A DNA stretch of 64,000 nucleotides from JACCZX01 sp963829995 (GTDB taxonomy: Bacteria > Pseudomonadota > Gammaproteobacteria > Burkholderiales > Burkholderiaceae_F). This document shows positions 18,031 to 27,015 of the stretch, piece after piece (position 1 is the stretch's first letter; each line of letters begins with the position of its first letter). The notes below the pieces were generated by a model. It was not told the DNA's origin. It searched no databases and saw nothing but the letters and a program-made list of their open reading frames with translations. Where the stretch lies: NCBI GenBank assembly GCA_963829995.1, contig CAWHKW010000014.1, positions 62,001-126,000 of the forward strand, written 5' to 3'. A program made the translations under genes and the position numbers.

Positions 18031-21000
18031 GCCCTATCGCTCTGAGCACTTCCCGCAGCCGCTGCAGGCGTGCGTCGAGGTTGGCGGTTTTCTCGTCGAT
18101 GCGCAGCCGTTCAGGCCCCGCCAGCCGCATCGTCTTCGAACGCTGCATCAGGGCAATCAGCTTCGCCGTATCGAACGGGGGGTCGGGAACAAACTGGATC
18201 ACGATCGCGTCGGCCGAGGCATCGATCTTCTTCACGCCGAGTTCTTCGGCCGTTAATCGCAGCCGATGCGTTTCGATCAGCGCCTTCGCCGCTTCCGGCA
18301 ATTTGCCATAGCGGTCGACCAGCTCCTCCTGGCGCTCGATCAATTCATCCTCGCTGTCGGCCGACGCAAGCCGCTTGTACATCGAAAGCCGTTGGTGCAC
18401 ATCGTTGACGTAGTCGGTCGGCAGCAGCGCGGGCACATGCAGATTGATTTCGGTCACGACGCGCAGCGGCGAGAGCAGATCGGGCTCGCGCCCCGAGCGC
18501 AACGCACGCACCGCCGCGTTCAGCATCTGCGTGTACAGATCGAACCCCACTTCCTGCATGTTGCCGCTCTGGCTTTCACCGAGCACTTCACCTGCGCCTC
18601 GAATTTCGAGGTCGTGCATCGCGAGATAGAAACCGCTGCCGAGTTCCTCGAGGTTTTGAATTGCTTCAAGGCGCTTTTCCGCATTCTTTGTCAAGCCGCC
18701 GGCGTCGGGCACCATCAAGTACGCATACGCCTGATGATGCGAGCGGCCGACCCGGCCGCGCAGCTGATGCAGCTGCGCCAGCCCGAATTTATCGGCACGA
18801 TGAATGATGATCGTGTTCGCGGTCGGTACGTCGATGCCGGTTTCGATGATCGTCGTGCACAGCAGCAGGTTAAAGCGCTGCTGATAGAAGTCGCGCATCG
18901 CGCGCTCGAGCTCGCGCTCGGGCATTTGCCCGTGTGCAATCTCGATGCGCGCCTCGGGCAACAACTCGGCCAGCCGGGCGCGCCGGTTGTCGATGGTGTC
19001 GACTTCGTTGTGCAGGAAGTACACCTGCCCCCCGCGCTTCAGCTCGCGCAGCACCGCTTCGCGGATCAGCGACGGGCTTTCCTTGCGCACGAACGTCTTG
19101 ATCGCCAGCCGGCGCTGCGGCGCCGTGGCAATCACCGAAAACTCGCGGATGCCTTCGAGCGACATCGCCAGCGTGCGCGGGATCGGCGTCGCGGTAAGCG
19201 TCAGCACGTCGACCTCGGCGCGCAGAGCCTTTAGTCGCTCTTTTTGCCGCACTCCAAAGCGGTGCTCCTCGTCAATGATGACGAGCCCGAGCCGCTCGAA
19301 GTTGATCGACTCGGTCAACAGCCGATGGGTGCCGATAACGATATCGATCGTACCGGCGTTGATGCCGGCGACCGACTGCGCTACCTCCTTGCTGGATCGA
19401 AAGCGCGAAAGCTCGGCGATTTGTACCGGCCAGTCGGCAAAGCGATCGCGAAAGGTCTGCATGTGCTGCTCGGCCAGCAGCGTGGTCGGGCACAGCACGG
19501 CCACTTGCTTGCCGTCGACGACGGCAGCAAACGCCGCGCGCAACGCGACTTCGGTCTTGCCAAAGCCGACATCGCCGCACACCAGCCGGTCCATCGGAAA
19601 GCCGGCGCTCATGTCCTTCAGCACGGCTTCGATCGCGGCCTGCTGATCGGGCGTTTCGTCGAACGGAAATCCCTCAGCGAACGCTTCGACGTCGTGCTGC
19701 TTGAACTCGAAGGCGTGACCCTTGCGGGCCGACCTGACCGCATACAGATTCAGCAGCTCCGCTGCGGTATCGCGCACCTGCTTCGCCGCCTTGCGCCGCG
19801 CGCGATCCCAATCGCCGCTGCCGAGGTGATGCAGCGGCGCTGCATCCGGATCGGCGCCGGAGTAGCGGCCGATCAGGTGCAGCTGCGCAACCGGCACGTA
19901 CAACGTGGTCTCGTTCGCGTATTCCAGATGCAGAAACTCGGTCGGCCCATCGCCCATGTCCATGCTCTGCAAGCCGAGATAGCGGCCGATGCCGTGTTCG
20001 ACGTGTACGACCGGATCGCCGATTCTGAGCTCCGCCAGGTCGCGGATCATTGCCTCGACGTTCGACGCGCGCTCGCGCTGCCGTCCGCGCAGCCGGCGCG
20101 GGCTGGCTGCATACAGCTCCGTTTCGGTGATGACCGCGATCCGCGGCTCGCGCAGCACGAAACCTTCGTGCAATGGCGCTACGCCCAGGCCGACCGGTGC
20201 GTCGGACGCCATGAAGCCGTTGAAGTCCGCGTTGTCGGCAAACGGCAGTCGATACTCGGTCAGCATTTGCGAAATCGTTTCGCGGCGCCCGGCAGAGTCG
20301 GCAACGATCAGCACGCGGCCGTGCCTTTGTGCAACTGATCCGCCTACAAATGCGTCGGCGAATGCATGCAGCCGGCTGATCGGGTTTTCAGCGCGCCGCT
20401 CGACCGCGAGCAACGGAAGCGCTTCAAAATCCTCGGGCGTGCCCGCATTTGCAACGTCAGCCAACGAAATCCGTCCGTAGTCCTTCGCTCGCGAGAAAAA
20501 TCCTTCGGCGTCAAGAAACAGATCGGCGGGCGGCACGATGGGCCGTGTGACGTCGCGCGACAGAAAACGGTATCGCTCGTTCGTTTCGTTCCAGAAGCGA
20601 GTCATCGCGGTCTCGATCGGACCGTGCAGCGCCAGCACGCTGGCGCGCGGCAAGTAGTCAAACAGCGTTGCGGTTGCGTCGAAAAAAAGCGGCAGGTAGT
20701 ACTCGATCCCGGCCGAAGCAATGCCGGTGCCGATATCCTTGTAGACGCTCGATCGACTCGGGTCGCCTTCCATGCGCTCGCGCCAGCGTCGGCGAAACGC
20801 CTGTCGGGCCGCTTCATCGAGCGGGAACTCGCGGCCCGGTAACAGCCGCACCTCCGGCACCGGGTACAACCCACGCTGCGTATCCGGATCGAACGCTCGA
20901 ATCGTGTCGAGCTGATCGCCAAACAAGTCGAGCCGGTACGGCAGCGCCGAGCCCATTGGAAACAGATCGATCAATCCGCCGCGAACCGCAAACTCGCCCG

Positions 21001-21514
21001 GCGCAACCACTTGCGACACATGTTGGTAACCGGCGAACACCAACTGCGTGCGCAGCGGGTCGGCGTGGATCGTCTGACCCTGCTTGAAGAAGAACGTGTG
21101 GCCTGCAACATACTGCGCGGGCGAGAGGCGATACAGCGCGCTCGTCGCCGAAACGACAAGTACGTCGATTTCGGATTGCGGCTCGCTTAGTCGATACAGC
21201 GTTTCCAGGCGCTCGGACACAAGGTCCTGATGCGGCGACAGCGTGTCGTACGGCAGCGTCTCCCAATCGGGTAGCGGACGCACTGCGAGCGATGGATCGA
21301 AATAACGGATCTCATCGACCAATCGCTGTGCGTCCAGCGCATCGGCCGATATCGCAACGACCATTCGCTGTACTTGGCGCGCTTGCGCGGCGAATTGACT
21401 GAGCAACCAGGCGTCACCCGAGCCCGGCGGGCGAGCCAGGGCAAAGCGGGTTCCTGCGGACGGCAGGGTCCACACAGTCGTGCCCGCTGACGCCTCGGGC
21501 GTGAGGGTTGACAC
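18023..21514 (-). CDS. mfd: Transcription-repair coupling factor Mfd
   Basis: ATP-dependent translocase that removes stalled RNA polymerase and recruits UvrA. About 1163 residues from the GTG at 21514; the family averages 1150. The UvrB-homology module is at the N-terminus, the RNA-polymerase interaction region includes EHGIGRYLGLQ, and the helicase has Walker A VCGDVGFGKTEVALRAAF, the DEEH box IDEEHRFG, motif III LTATPIPRTLAM, and the TRG motif in the distal part. An ATG at 21562 is also in frame, but it lies inside a hairpin with a T tract and lacks an SD, so I chose GTG 21514 following AAGAAGAA. The exact start is uncertain. Confidence 0.96.
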   Translation of the reverse strand: MSTLTPEASAGTTVWTLPSAGTRFALARPPGSGDAWLLSQFAAQARQVQRMVVAISADALDAQRLVDEIRYFDPSLAVRPLPDWETLPYDTLSPHQDLVSERLETLYRLSEPQSEIDVLVVSATSALYRLSPAQYVAGHTFFFKQGQTIHADPLRTQLVFAGYQHVSQVVAPGEFAVRGGLIDLFPMGSALPYRLDLFGDQLDTIRAFDPDTQRGLYPVPEVRLLPGREFPLDEAARQAFRRRWRERMEGDPSRSSVYKDIGTGIASAGIEYYLPLFFDATATLFDYLPRASVLALHGPIETAMTRFWNETNERYRFLSRDVTRPIVPPADLFLDAEGFFSRAKDYGRISLADVANAGTPEDFEALPLLAVERRAENPISRLHAFADAFVGGSVAQRHGRVLIVADSAGRRETISQMLTEYRLPFADNADFNGFMASDAPVGLGVAPLHEGFVLREPRIAVITETELYAASPRRLRGRQRERASNVEAMIRDLAELRIGDPVVHVEHGIGRYLGLQSMDMGDGPTEFLHLEYANETTLYVPVAQLHLIGRYSGADPDAAPLHHLGSGDWDRARRKAAKQVRDTAAELLNLYAVRSARKGHAFEFKQHDVEAFAEGFPFDETPDQQAAIEAVLKDMSAGFPMDRLVCGDVGFGKTEVALRAAFAAVVDGKQVAVLCPTTLLAEQHMQTFRDRFADWPVQIAELSRFRSSKEVAQSVAGINAGTIDIVIGTHRLLTESINFERLGLVIIDEEHRFGVRQKERLKALRAEVDVLTLTATPIPRTLAMSLEGIREFSVIATAPQRRLAIKTFVRKESPSLIREAVLRELKRGGQVYFLHNEVDTIDNRRARLAELLPEARIEIAHGQMPERELERAMRDFYQQRFNLLLCTTIIETGIDVPTANTIIIHRADKFGLAQLHQLRGRVGRSHHQAYAYLMVPDAGGLTKNAEKRLEAIQNLEELGSGFYLAMHDLEIRGAGEVLGESQSGNMQEVGFDLYTQMLNAAVRALRSGREPDLLSPLRVVTEINLHVPALLPTDYVNDVHQRLSMYKRLASADSEDELIERQEELVDRYGKLPEAAKALIETHRLRLTAEELGVKKIDASADAIVIQFVPDPPFDTAKLIALMQRSKTMRLAGPERLRIDEKTANLDARLQRLREVLRAIGPS

Positions 21515-21540
21515 TTCTTCTTGCTTCAAGGCAATGCACA

Positions 21541-21577
21541 AAAAAATACGGCAGCCAAGCATTTGCGCAAGCTGCCG
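21541..21577 (-). terminator. Terminator-like hairpin in the mfd leader
   Basis: Read on the minus strand, CGGCAGC and GCTGCCG form a 7-bp stem with a 15-base loop, followed at once by TATTTTTTTG. This is the form of a rho-independent terminator and lies directly before the mfd coding start. No gene ends on the minus strand just upstream, so it may attenuate mfd or end antisense transcripts from the ispD side. Confidence 0.5.
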
Positions 21578-21620
21578 AACTCGATCGTTATTATACGAAG
21601 CAGTTCACCAGCTGCCCTCT

Positions 21621-22322
21621 GTGCCAAAACCTCTTCGATACATCGCGTTGATTCCGGCTGCAGGCGTCGGCACCCGTCTGGGTAACGACGTTCCAAAGCA
21701 GTATTTGCGCCTGGGAGAGCGCACGATGCTCGAGCATTCGATTGCGGCCATGCTGGCAGACGCGCGAATCGATCGGGTCTTTGTGGTCATCGCGCCATTG
21801 GACGAGCACCGGCAATCGCACGAGGCGCACGACGAGCGCGTCGAGTTTCTGGCGGTGGGCGGCGCTTCGCGCGCGCAAAGCGTGCTCAATGGGCTGATTG
21901 CAATCGCCGCGCACACGAGCGATGACGATCGAGTACTGGTGCACGATGCGGCGCGGCCCTGCCTGGGCACGATCGAATTGGCGCGACTGATCGACGAAAT
22001 CGGCACTGATGACCGCGGTGGCCTGCTGGCGATGCCGCTGACGGATACGTTAAAGCGCGCGGAGGAAGGGGTGGTCGTTGAAACGCCGCGGCGCGACGGA
22101 CTGTGGTGCGCACAAACGCCGCAGATGTTTCGCTTTGCGTCACTGCGGGCCGCCTTGAGCGCAGGGTCACTCGATAACATCACGGATGAGGCGAGCGCGA
22201 TCGAGCGCAACGGCAATTTTCCGCGGCTGGTTCTGGGTTCTGCAACCAACATCAAGGTAACGACCGAGCAGGACCTGACTCTGGCCCGTGCGATCCTTGC
22301 CGAAAGAGATTGCTTACGATGA
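21621..22322 (+). CDS. ispD: 2-C-methyl-D-erythritol 4-phosphate cytidylyltransferase IspD
   Basis: Third step of the MEP isoprenoid pathway: CTP plus MEP gives CDP-ME. It has 233 residues. The nucleotidyltransferase loop is ALIPAAGVGTRLGNDVPKQY, then GGASRAQSVLNGL, VHDAARPC with the metal Asp, and the late DEASAIERNG. The GTG start at 21621 gives the family N-terminus (PKPLRYIALIPAAG). Its TGA overlaps the ispF ATG. A TATTAT at 21589-21594 could be a -10 box, without a good -35. Confidence 0.95.
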   Translation: MPKPLRYIALIPAAGVGTRLGNDVPKQYLRLGERTMLEHSIAAMLADARIDRVFVVIAPLDEHRQSHEAHDERVEFLAVGGASRAQSVLNGLIAIAAHTSDDDRVLVHDAARPCLGTIELARLIDEIGTDDRGGLLAMPLTDTLKRAEEGVVVETPRRDGLWCAQTPQMFRFASLRAALSAGSLDNITDEASAIERNGNFPRLVLGSATNIKVTTEQDLTLARAILAERDCLR

Positions 22323-22798
22323 AGATTCGGGTCGGCCAGGGATTCGACGTGCACGCGCTGGTGCCGGGCCGTAAGCTGGTGCTCGGTGGCGTCGAGATTG
22401 CCAGCACGCGCGGCTTGCTCGGCCACTCGGATGCCGACGTCCTGTTGCACGCGATCGCCGATGCAATCCTCGGCGCTGCTGCCATGGGTGATGTAGGACA
22501 ACTGTTTCCCGATACCGACGCTGCCTACAAGAATGCAGACAGCCGCGTGCTGCTGCAGCACGCCGCTCAGCGCGTGCGCGGGGCCGGCTGGCGCATCGAA
22601 AACATCGACGCCACGGTCATCGCCGAACAACCGAAGATCGCGCCGCACGTTGCGGCGATGTGCCAAGCCATTGCGGCTGCGTGCGAAATTTCTGCAAGCG
22701 CCGTCAGCGTCAAGGGCAAGACCAGCGAGAAACTTGGCTTCGCCGGCCGCGGCGAGGGGATCGCGGCGCTCGCGGTCGCGCTGCTGGTCAGCGACTGA
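22319..22798 (+). CDS. ispF: 2-C-methyl-D-erythritol 2,4-cyclodiphosphate synthase IspF
   Basis: Cyclises CDP-ME-2-phosphate in the MEP pathway, 159 residues. The N-terminus IRVGQGFDVHALVPGRKLVL holds the zinc/metal ligands Asp and His of GFDVH, and the third ligand His is in GLLGHSDADVLLHAIADAIL. SVKGKTSEKLGFAGRGEGIA is the C-terminal signature. The ATG overlaps the ispD stop as ATGA (22319-22322), so ispD-ispF is a coupled pair. Confidence 0.96.
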   Translation: MKIRVGQGFDVHALVPGRKLVLGGVEIASTRGLLGHSDADVLLHAIADAILGAAAMGDVGQLFPDTDAAYKNADSRVLLQHAAQRVRGAGWRIENIDATVIAEQPKIAPHVAAMCQAIAAACEISASAVSVKGKTSEKLGFAGRGEGIAALAVALLVSD

Positions 22799-22807
22799 CG
22801 CCGCAAT

Positions 22808-24124
22808 TCATCGAGCGATCGTCATTTCCGCGCGCAATCCACGCGGACGGTTGGGCAGCAGGCGTAGCGACCCGGCGTGCATCCGGGCGATGCGGTCGAC
22901 GATCGGCAATCCCAGCCCGGCGCCGGTGCTGTCCGAGCGCGCGGTTTCGCCGCGCTCGAACGGCCGCAACAGCCGATCGATCTGCTCGGTACGCACGCCC
23001 GAACCTTGATCGACGACCGCCACGGTGGCATGGCTCGCATTGGCGGCGAGCGAAACGGTCACCTGCAACCGGCCGGTTTCTGAATCGCGACCGTAGCGCA
23101 GCGCGTTGGTCAACAGGTTGTCGAGCGCACGGTTGATTTCGATCGCGAAGCCGCGGACGCGAACTTCGGGAGCAACATTCAGATCCACCGACGCGTCGGG
23201 CTCGGCATCGATGCGTGCACGCTGCACCGCCGCCGTCACTGCCGCGCTTAAATCGACTTCGGCGGCAGGTGCCTGCGGCGCCTTGCGTGCGTAATCGAGA
23301 AACTGCCGCACGATCGCGTCCATCTGTTCGATATCGCCGACCATTGCGGCACGGCTGCCCTCCGGCAGAGGTGCCATTTCGAGCTCGAGTCGCAGGCGCG
23401 AAAGCGGCGTGCGCAGGTCATGCGAGATGCCGGCCAGCAGCAACGCGCGATCGGCTTCCAATTTGCCAAGATCGGTCACCATCCGATTGAAACTCTCGTT
23501 GACCGTGCGGATCTCGACCGGGCCCGTCTCGCGCAGCGGCGCAGGATCGCGGCCGCTGCCGAGCTCCGCGCTGGCACGCGAAAGCTGCGCCAGTGGCCGA
23601 TTGATCAGGCGCGTGATCAGGATTGCACCAATCACCGACAGCAGCAGCGCGATCGCGGCCCAGCCGATCCACTGCGTACCGTAGGTCCGCGCGGCGGGAT
23701 CGCGACTGATGTAGACCCAGTAATCGTCGTCGGCGATCGAAAGGCTGATCCACAGCCCGGCGATTCCATTGACTTCCGACGCCAGCTTCGTATCGGCGCC
23801 GAGTTTGTTGACGATCGCCTGCTCCATCAGCTTGAGCAGCGGCCCGTCCGGAAGCGGCACGATCTTGTCTTCGGGTTCCAGGGGATAAATACGGACGCCC
23901 TCATTGGCGGCAAGCTCGGCCAGCAGATCACTGCGCACGACGGGGTCCGCGTAGACCAGCGCGGCGCGCGTGATGTTGACAACCGAGACGAGCTGTTGCG
24001 CAATCGTTTGCGCGCGCGGCCCCCGCTCCAGCACGCGATAGCTCTGCAGCCACGCCGCCAGGCTGGCGACGATCAGCAGCAGCACCAACAGCAACGTGCG
24101 CCAGAAGAGCGACGGCGAGCGCAT
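22808..24124 (-). CDS. envZ: EnvZ-type sensor histidine kinase
   Basis: Inner-membrane sensor of a two-component system, 438 residues. TM1 is SLFWRTLLLVLLLIVASLAA near the N-terminus, with a periplasmic domain to about residue 160 and TM2 IGWAAIALLLSVIGAILI. HAMP follows (LINRPLAQLSRASAELGSG), then the HisKA box LLAGISHDLRTPLSRLRLE and HATPase motifs NLLTNALRYG and GAGLGLPIVDRI. The start is ATG 24124. The ompR stop lies 15 bases upstream, so the kinase follows the regulator, as in ompR-envZ operons. Confidence 0.93.
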   Translation of the reverse strand: MRSPSLFWRTLLLVLLLIVASLAAWLQSYRVLERGPRAQTIAQQLVSVVNITRAALVYADPVVRSDLLAELAANEGVRIYPLEPEDKIVPLPDGPLLKLMEQAIVNKLGADTKLASEVNGIAGLWISLSIADDDYWVYISRDPAARTYGTQWIGWAAIALLLSVIGAILITRLINRPLAQLSRASAELGSGRDPAPLRETGPVEIRTVNESFNRMVTDLGKLEADRALLLAGISHDLRTPLSRLRLELEMAPLPEGSRAAMVGDIEQMDAIVRQFLDYARKAPQAPAAEVDLSAAVTAAVQRARIDAEPDASVDLNVAPEVRVRGFAIEINRALDNLLTNALRYGRDSETGRLQVTVSLAANASHATVAVVDQGSGVRTEQIDRLLRPFERGETARSDSTGAGLGLPIVDRIARMHAGSLRLLPNRPRGLRAEMTIAR

Positions 24125-24139
24125 TAGTGCGAGCCGATG

Positions 24140-24868
24140 CTAATCGCGTTCGGGGTCGGGAATGAAGACGTAGCCAAGTCCCCACACGGTCTGGATATAG
24201 CGCGGCTTTGAAGGATCCGGCTCGACCAGCTTGCGCAGCCGCGAAATCTGCACGTCGAGGCTGCGGTCGAACGCTTCGTACTCGCGGCCGCGCGCCATTT
24301 CCATCAGCTTCTCGCGCGATAGTGGCACGCGCGGATAACGCGCGAACGTCTTCATGACCGCGAATTCGCCGGTGGTCAGATCGACCGGCTCGCCGTCCTT
24401 GGTCAATGTGCGCGTCGAAAGGTCGAGCACGAACTTGCCGAAGCTGACTGGTTTGCCTTCACTGGCCGGCGCCCCGGGCGCGTCGTCCGGGCCGCGCCGG
24501 CGCAGCACCGCGGTGATGCGAGCGAGCAGCTCGCGCGGGTTAAACGGCTTCGGCAAGTAATCGTCGGCACCCATTTCCAGCCCGACGATGCGATCGACGT
24601 CCTCGCCCTTGGCAGTCAGCATGATGATCGGCGTCTGATCGTTGCCTGTGCGCAGCCGGCGCATGATCGAAAGCCCGTCTTCGCCCGGCATCATCAGATC
24701 CAGAATCAGCAGGTCATAACGTTCGCGCTGCCAGAGCCGGTTCATCGCCTGTGCGCTGTCGGCGACGAACACGGCATAGCCGTTGTCACCCAGATAGCGC
24801 CGCAGCAGGTCGCGCAGTCTCGCGTCGTCGTCGACGACCAGAATTTTGGGAGGCTTGTGGCGCGTCAT
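24140..24868 (-). CDS. ompR: OmpR-type response regulator
   Basis: DNA-binding response regulator of 242 residues. The receiver domain has KILVVDDDARLRD, the phosphoacceptor Asp57 in LILDLMMPGEDG, Thr in MLTAKG and Lys in DYLPKPFNPRELLAR. The C-terminal winged-helix domain ends SLDVQISRLRKLVEPDPSKP and RYIQTVWGLGYVF. ATG 24868 gives the usual OmpR N-terminus; a Met upstream at 24910 would add residues with no family match. It controls an unknown set of envelope genes; the secreted protein gene at 25017 is divergent from it. Confidence 0.93.
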   Translation of the reverse strand: MTRHKPPKILVVDDDARLRDLLRRYLGDNGYAVFVADSAQAMNRLWQRERYDLLILDLMMPGEDGLSIMRRLRTGNDQTPIIMLTAKGEDVDRIVGLEMGADDYLPKPFNPRELLARITAVLRRRGPDDAPGAPASEGKPVSFGKFVLDLSTRTLTKDGEPVDLTTGEFAVMKTFARYPRVPLSREKLMEMARGREYEAFDRSLDVQISRLRKLVEPDPSKPRYIQTVWGLGYVFIPDPERD

Positions 24869-25016
24869 GGGGTCACTCGCTGGCGGCAGCAGGGGCGCGA
24901 TGGTAGGCAACTTGTTGTGTCAACGTGGACGTGCGAACAAAGTGTTACAGAATTTACCCGCTCGCCGTGTCGCTTCCGCTGACAACAGCGCCGTCAGCCG
25001 AGTCTGAAGAAATATC

Positions 25017-25532
25017 ATGCACACCATGAATCGTTCGCTCGCCCACCGCTTCTTTACGCTGCTTTTTCGCGGGTTCGGTGCTGCGTTGATGGTCGTGATA
25101 TCGGCTCTCGTTCCGCTGCCCGCCGACGCGCGTGGGCAGGACGCGGTGCGTCTCACACCTGAACAGCGCCGAGACCTCTGGGAGCGGATGACTCCCGAAC
25201 AGCGCCAACAGTTGCGCGATGCGCGCTCACCTGAGGAGCAGCGAGGGACATTGCGGGGTTTTTCACGGCAGCAGAGGCGTGAGATGTGGCAGCAATTGTC
25301 GCCCGAGCAACGGCAGAACCTGCGCGGACAGATCACGCCCGACGAGCGCGAAGCGATGCGGAAACGCTTTCAGGAGCGCCAACAGAGCGGTCGGCTGCCG
25401 AACGGCGAGCAGAATGTCACGCCGCGGCAGCTTTCTCCGGAAGAGCGGCGACAGTTGCGCGAGCAGGTCGAACAGGCGCGGCGCGATGTCTACCGGCGCG
25501 GTGACGGAGGCAACCGAGGGCAAAAGAAGTGA
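25017..25532 (+). CDS. Secreted protein with tandem charged repeats, function unknown
   Basis: 171-residue exported protein. A hydrophobic stretch (GFGAALMVVISALVPLPADA) ends in a probable signal cleavage site near ADA-R. The mature part is a run of 12-residue units of the form (L/M/F/I)(T/S)PEQR..LR, e.g. LTPEQRRDLWER, MTPEQRQQLRDA, LSPEQRQNLRGQ and LSPEERRQLREQ, predicted as helix-rich and highly charged. The pattern resembles uncharacterised DUF3106-type proteins of Betaproteobacteria. A start four codons later (ATG 25026) is equally possible. Function unknown. Confidence 0.7.
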   Translation: MHTMNRSLAHRFFTLLFRGFGAALMVVISALVPLPADARGQDAVRLTPEQRRDLWERMTPEQRQQLRDARSPEEQRGTLRGFSRQQRREMWQQLSPEQRQNLRGQITPDEREAMRKRFQERQQSGRLPNGEQNVTPRQLSPEERRQLREQVEQARRDVYRRGDGGNRGQKK

Positions 25533-25724
25533 TGCGGTGGCCGGGCGGCATGGTGGCGGCCTGGTTGCTCGCTTTGAGCAGCGTTGCATAGCTGTCGGAA
25601 CGCGTGCTGCAGCGGCGCTCGAGCCGCTGAGGTTCGTCGGCTAGGTTTATCAACTACCGCGGCCGTTTGCGTGGACGCAAGCAAGCTCGCTTCGCGAGTT
25701 CTGCTTCGTTAAGATGCCGGCGCA
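25533..25724. other. Intergenic region with no assignable gene
   Basis: No convincing ORF, terminator with T tract or clear promoter is seen. A small hairpin near 25686-25698 (CTCGC-TTC-GCGAG) lies upstream of tsaB. Confidence 0.5.
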
Positions 25725-26505
25725 ATGCCGAGCGAATCTGCCGTATTAGCGATCGATACTGCTACCGAAGTCTGTTCGGTCGCGGTGTTAAGCGGCGATC
25801 GACTCACCGAGCTCATCGAGTTTGTCGGGCAGCGTCACTCCGAGCGTGTGCTACCGATGGTCGATTCGGCATTGGACAAAGCGGGGCTATCTCTGGTCGA
25901 CATCGACTTCTTTGCGTTCGGCGCCGGGCCTGGATCGTTTACCGGCTTGCGCATCGCATGCGGGGTGGCTCAGGGTCTTGCCTACGGCAAGCGCAAGCGC
26001 GTGGTCCCGGTCGGCAATCTACGCGCGCTCGCGGCATGCGCCTTCGCGACGCGTAACGGAGGCGATTTGTTGCTCGCTGCGATCGACGCTCGTATGAATG
26101 AAGCGTATTGCGGCATCTACCGGCGCGACGAAGCAGTCAGTGAAGCAAGAGCGCCCGCGCTGGAGCGGCCGCAATGCGCTGGTCGAGCTGGCCATCGTCG
26201 AGAAAGTCGAAATCGTCGCGGGAAACGCTTTGGGCGTGTTCTCCGGAATTTGGCCGCATGACACTGCCTGGGTGGCAATGGCGGACGTAGCGCCGTCGGC
26301 AGCATCGATCGCACGTCTGGCGCGATTCGATGCAGCGCGCGGCCTGTCCATTCCGCCTGAGCAGGCGGCGCCCTTGTATGTACGCGACCAGGTCGCGCTG
26401 ACGATCGACGAGCGGCGGCAGGTAGCCAGCGCCTCGCCGGGCCGCCCCAGGGAGCGCGTGGGTTCCTCCCGGAGAGACCGTGTGCAGCGCGAGGGTGCCA
26501 AATGA
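25725..26505 (+). CDS. tsaB: tRNA threonylcarbamoyladenosine synthesis protein TsaB, frameshifted
   Basis: Partner of TsaD/TsaE in making the t6A37 tRNA modification. The first frame (from ATG 25725) has AIDTATEVCSVAVLSG, GQRHSERVLPMVDS and GAGPGSFTGLRIACGVAQGL, clear TsaB motifs, to DARMNEAYCGIYRRDE. It then decays and stops at 26261. From about 26170 the next frame carries ALVELAIVEKVEIVAGNALG and QAAPLYVRDQVALTI, the TsaB C-terminus, to TGA 26505. Removing one base around 26155-26180 restores about 259 residues. TsaB is usually essential, so a sequencing or assembly insertion is likely. rimI follows, as in many bacteria. Confidence 0.88.
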
Positions 26506-26545
26506 GCCCGCTCGGAGCGACCGCGCTCTGCGCAAGGGAGCAACA

Positions 26546-27013
26546 TTGAGCGCATTGCCGAAGCAGGAATTGGATCGCTACGAGCCGATGACCGAGGCCG
26601 ATCTGCGCGAGGTCGTGGCCATCGAGGCCGACATCTATCCGTTCCCCTGGACGCGGGGCAACTTTCTCGACTCGGTGCGTGCCGGCTACAGCGTGTGGGT
26701 ATTGCGCGATGCGCGTGCCGCGCTGATCGCGTATTCGGTCATGACGTTGATGATCGACGAAGCTCATCTGCTCAATTTGAGTGTCGCGCGCGAACGCCAG
26801 CGTGCGGGTCTAGGCTGGCGCACTCTCGAGTGGATGGCAGAGGTTGCGCGCGGGTACGGCGCGCGCACGATGCTGCTCGAGGTCAGGCCCAGCAACGGAT
26901 CGGCGGTGCGAATGTACGAGCGTTACGGGTTCCAGAAGATCGGGGTGCGGCGCGGCTATTACCCGGCGCAAAACAGCCGCGAAGACGCGCTGGTGATGCG
27001 CGTGGCGCTGTGA
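26546..27013 (+). CDS. rimI: Ribosomal protein S18 alanine N-acetyltransferase RimI
   Basis: GNAT enzyme acetylating the N-terminus of S18, 155 residues. EADLREVVAIEADIYPFPWT is the characteristic N-terminal RimI segment, LSVARERQRAGLGWRTLEW is the acetyl-CoA loop, and LEVRPSNGSAVRMYERYGF the C-terminal signature. I chose TTG 26546 because AAGGGAG lies five bases upstream. An ATG at 26502 overlapping the tsaB stop is out of frame, giving only 15 codons. It lies in a tsaB-rimI-UDG operon, with the UDG starting two bases after its stop. Confidence 0.9.
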   Translation: MSALPKQELDRYEPMTEADLREVVAIEADIYPFPWTRGNFLDSVRAGYSVWVLRDARAALIAYSVMTLMIDEAHLLNLSVARERQRAGLGWRTLEWMAEVARGYGARTMLLEVRPSNGSAVRMYERYGFQKIGVRRGYYPAQNSREDALVMRVAL

Positions 27014-27015
27014 CG

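Noticed and set aside
26502..26548. ATG at 26502 as rimI start
   Set aside because: Out of frame with rimI and stops after 15 codons; TTG 26546 with AAGGGAG fits.
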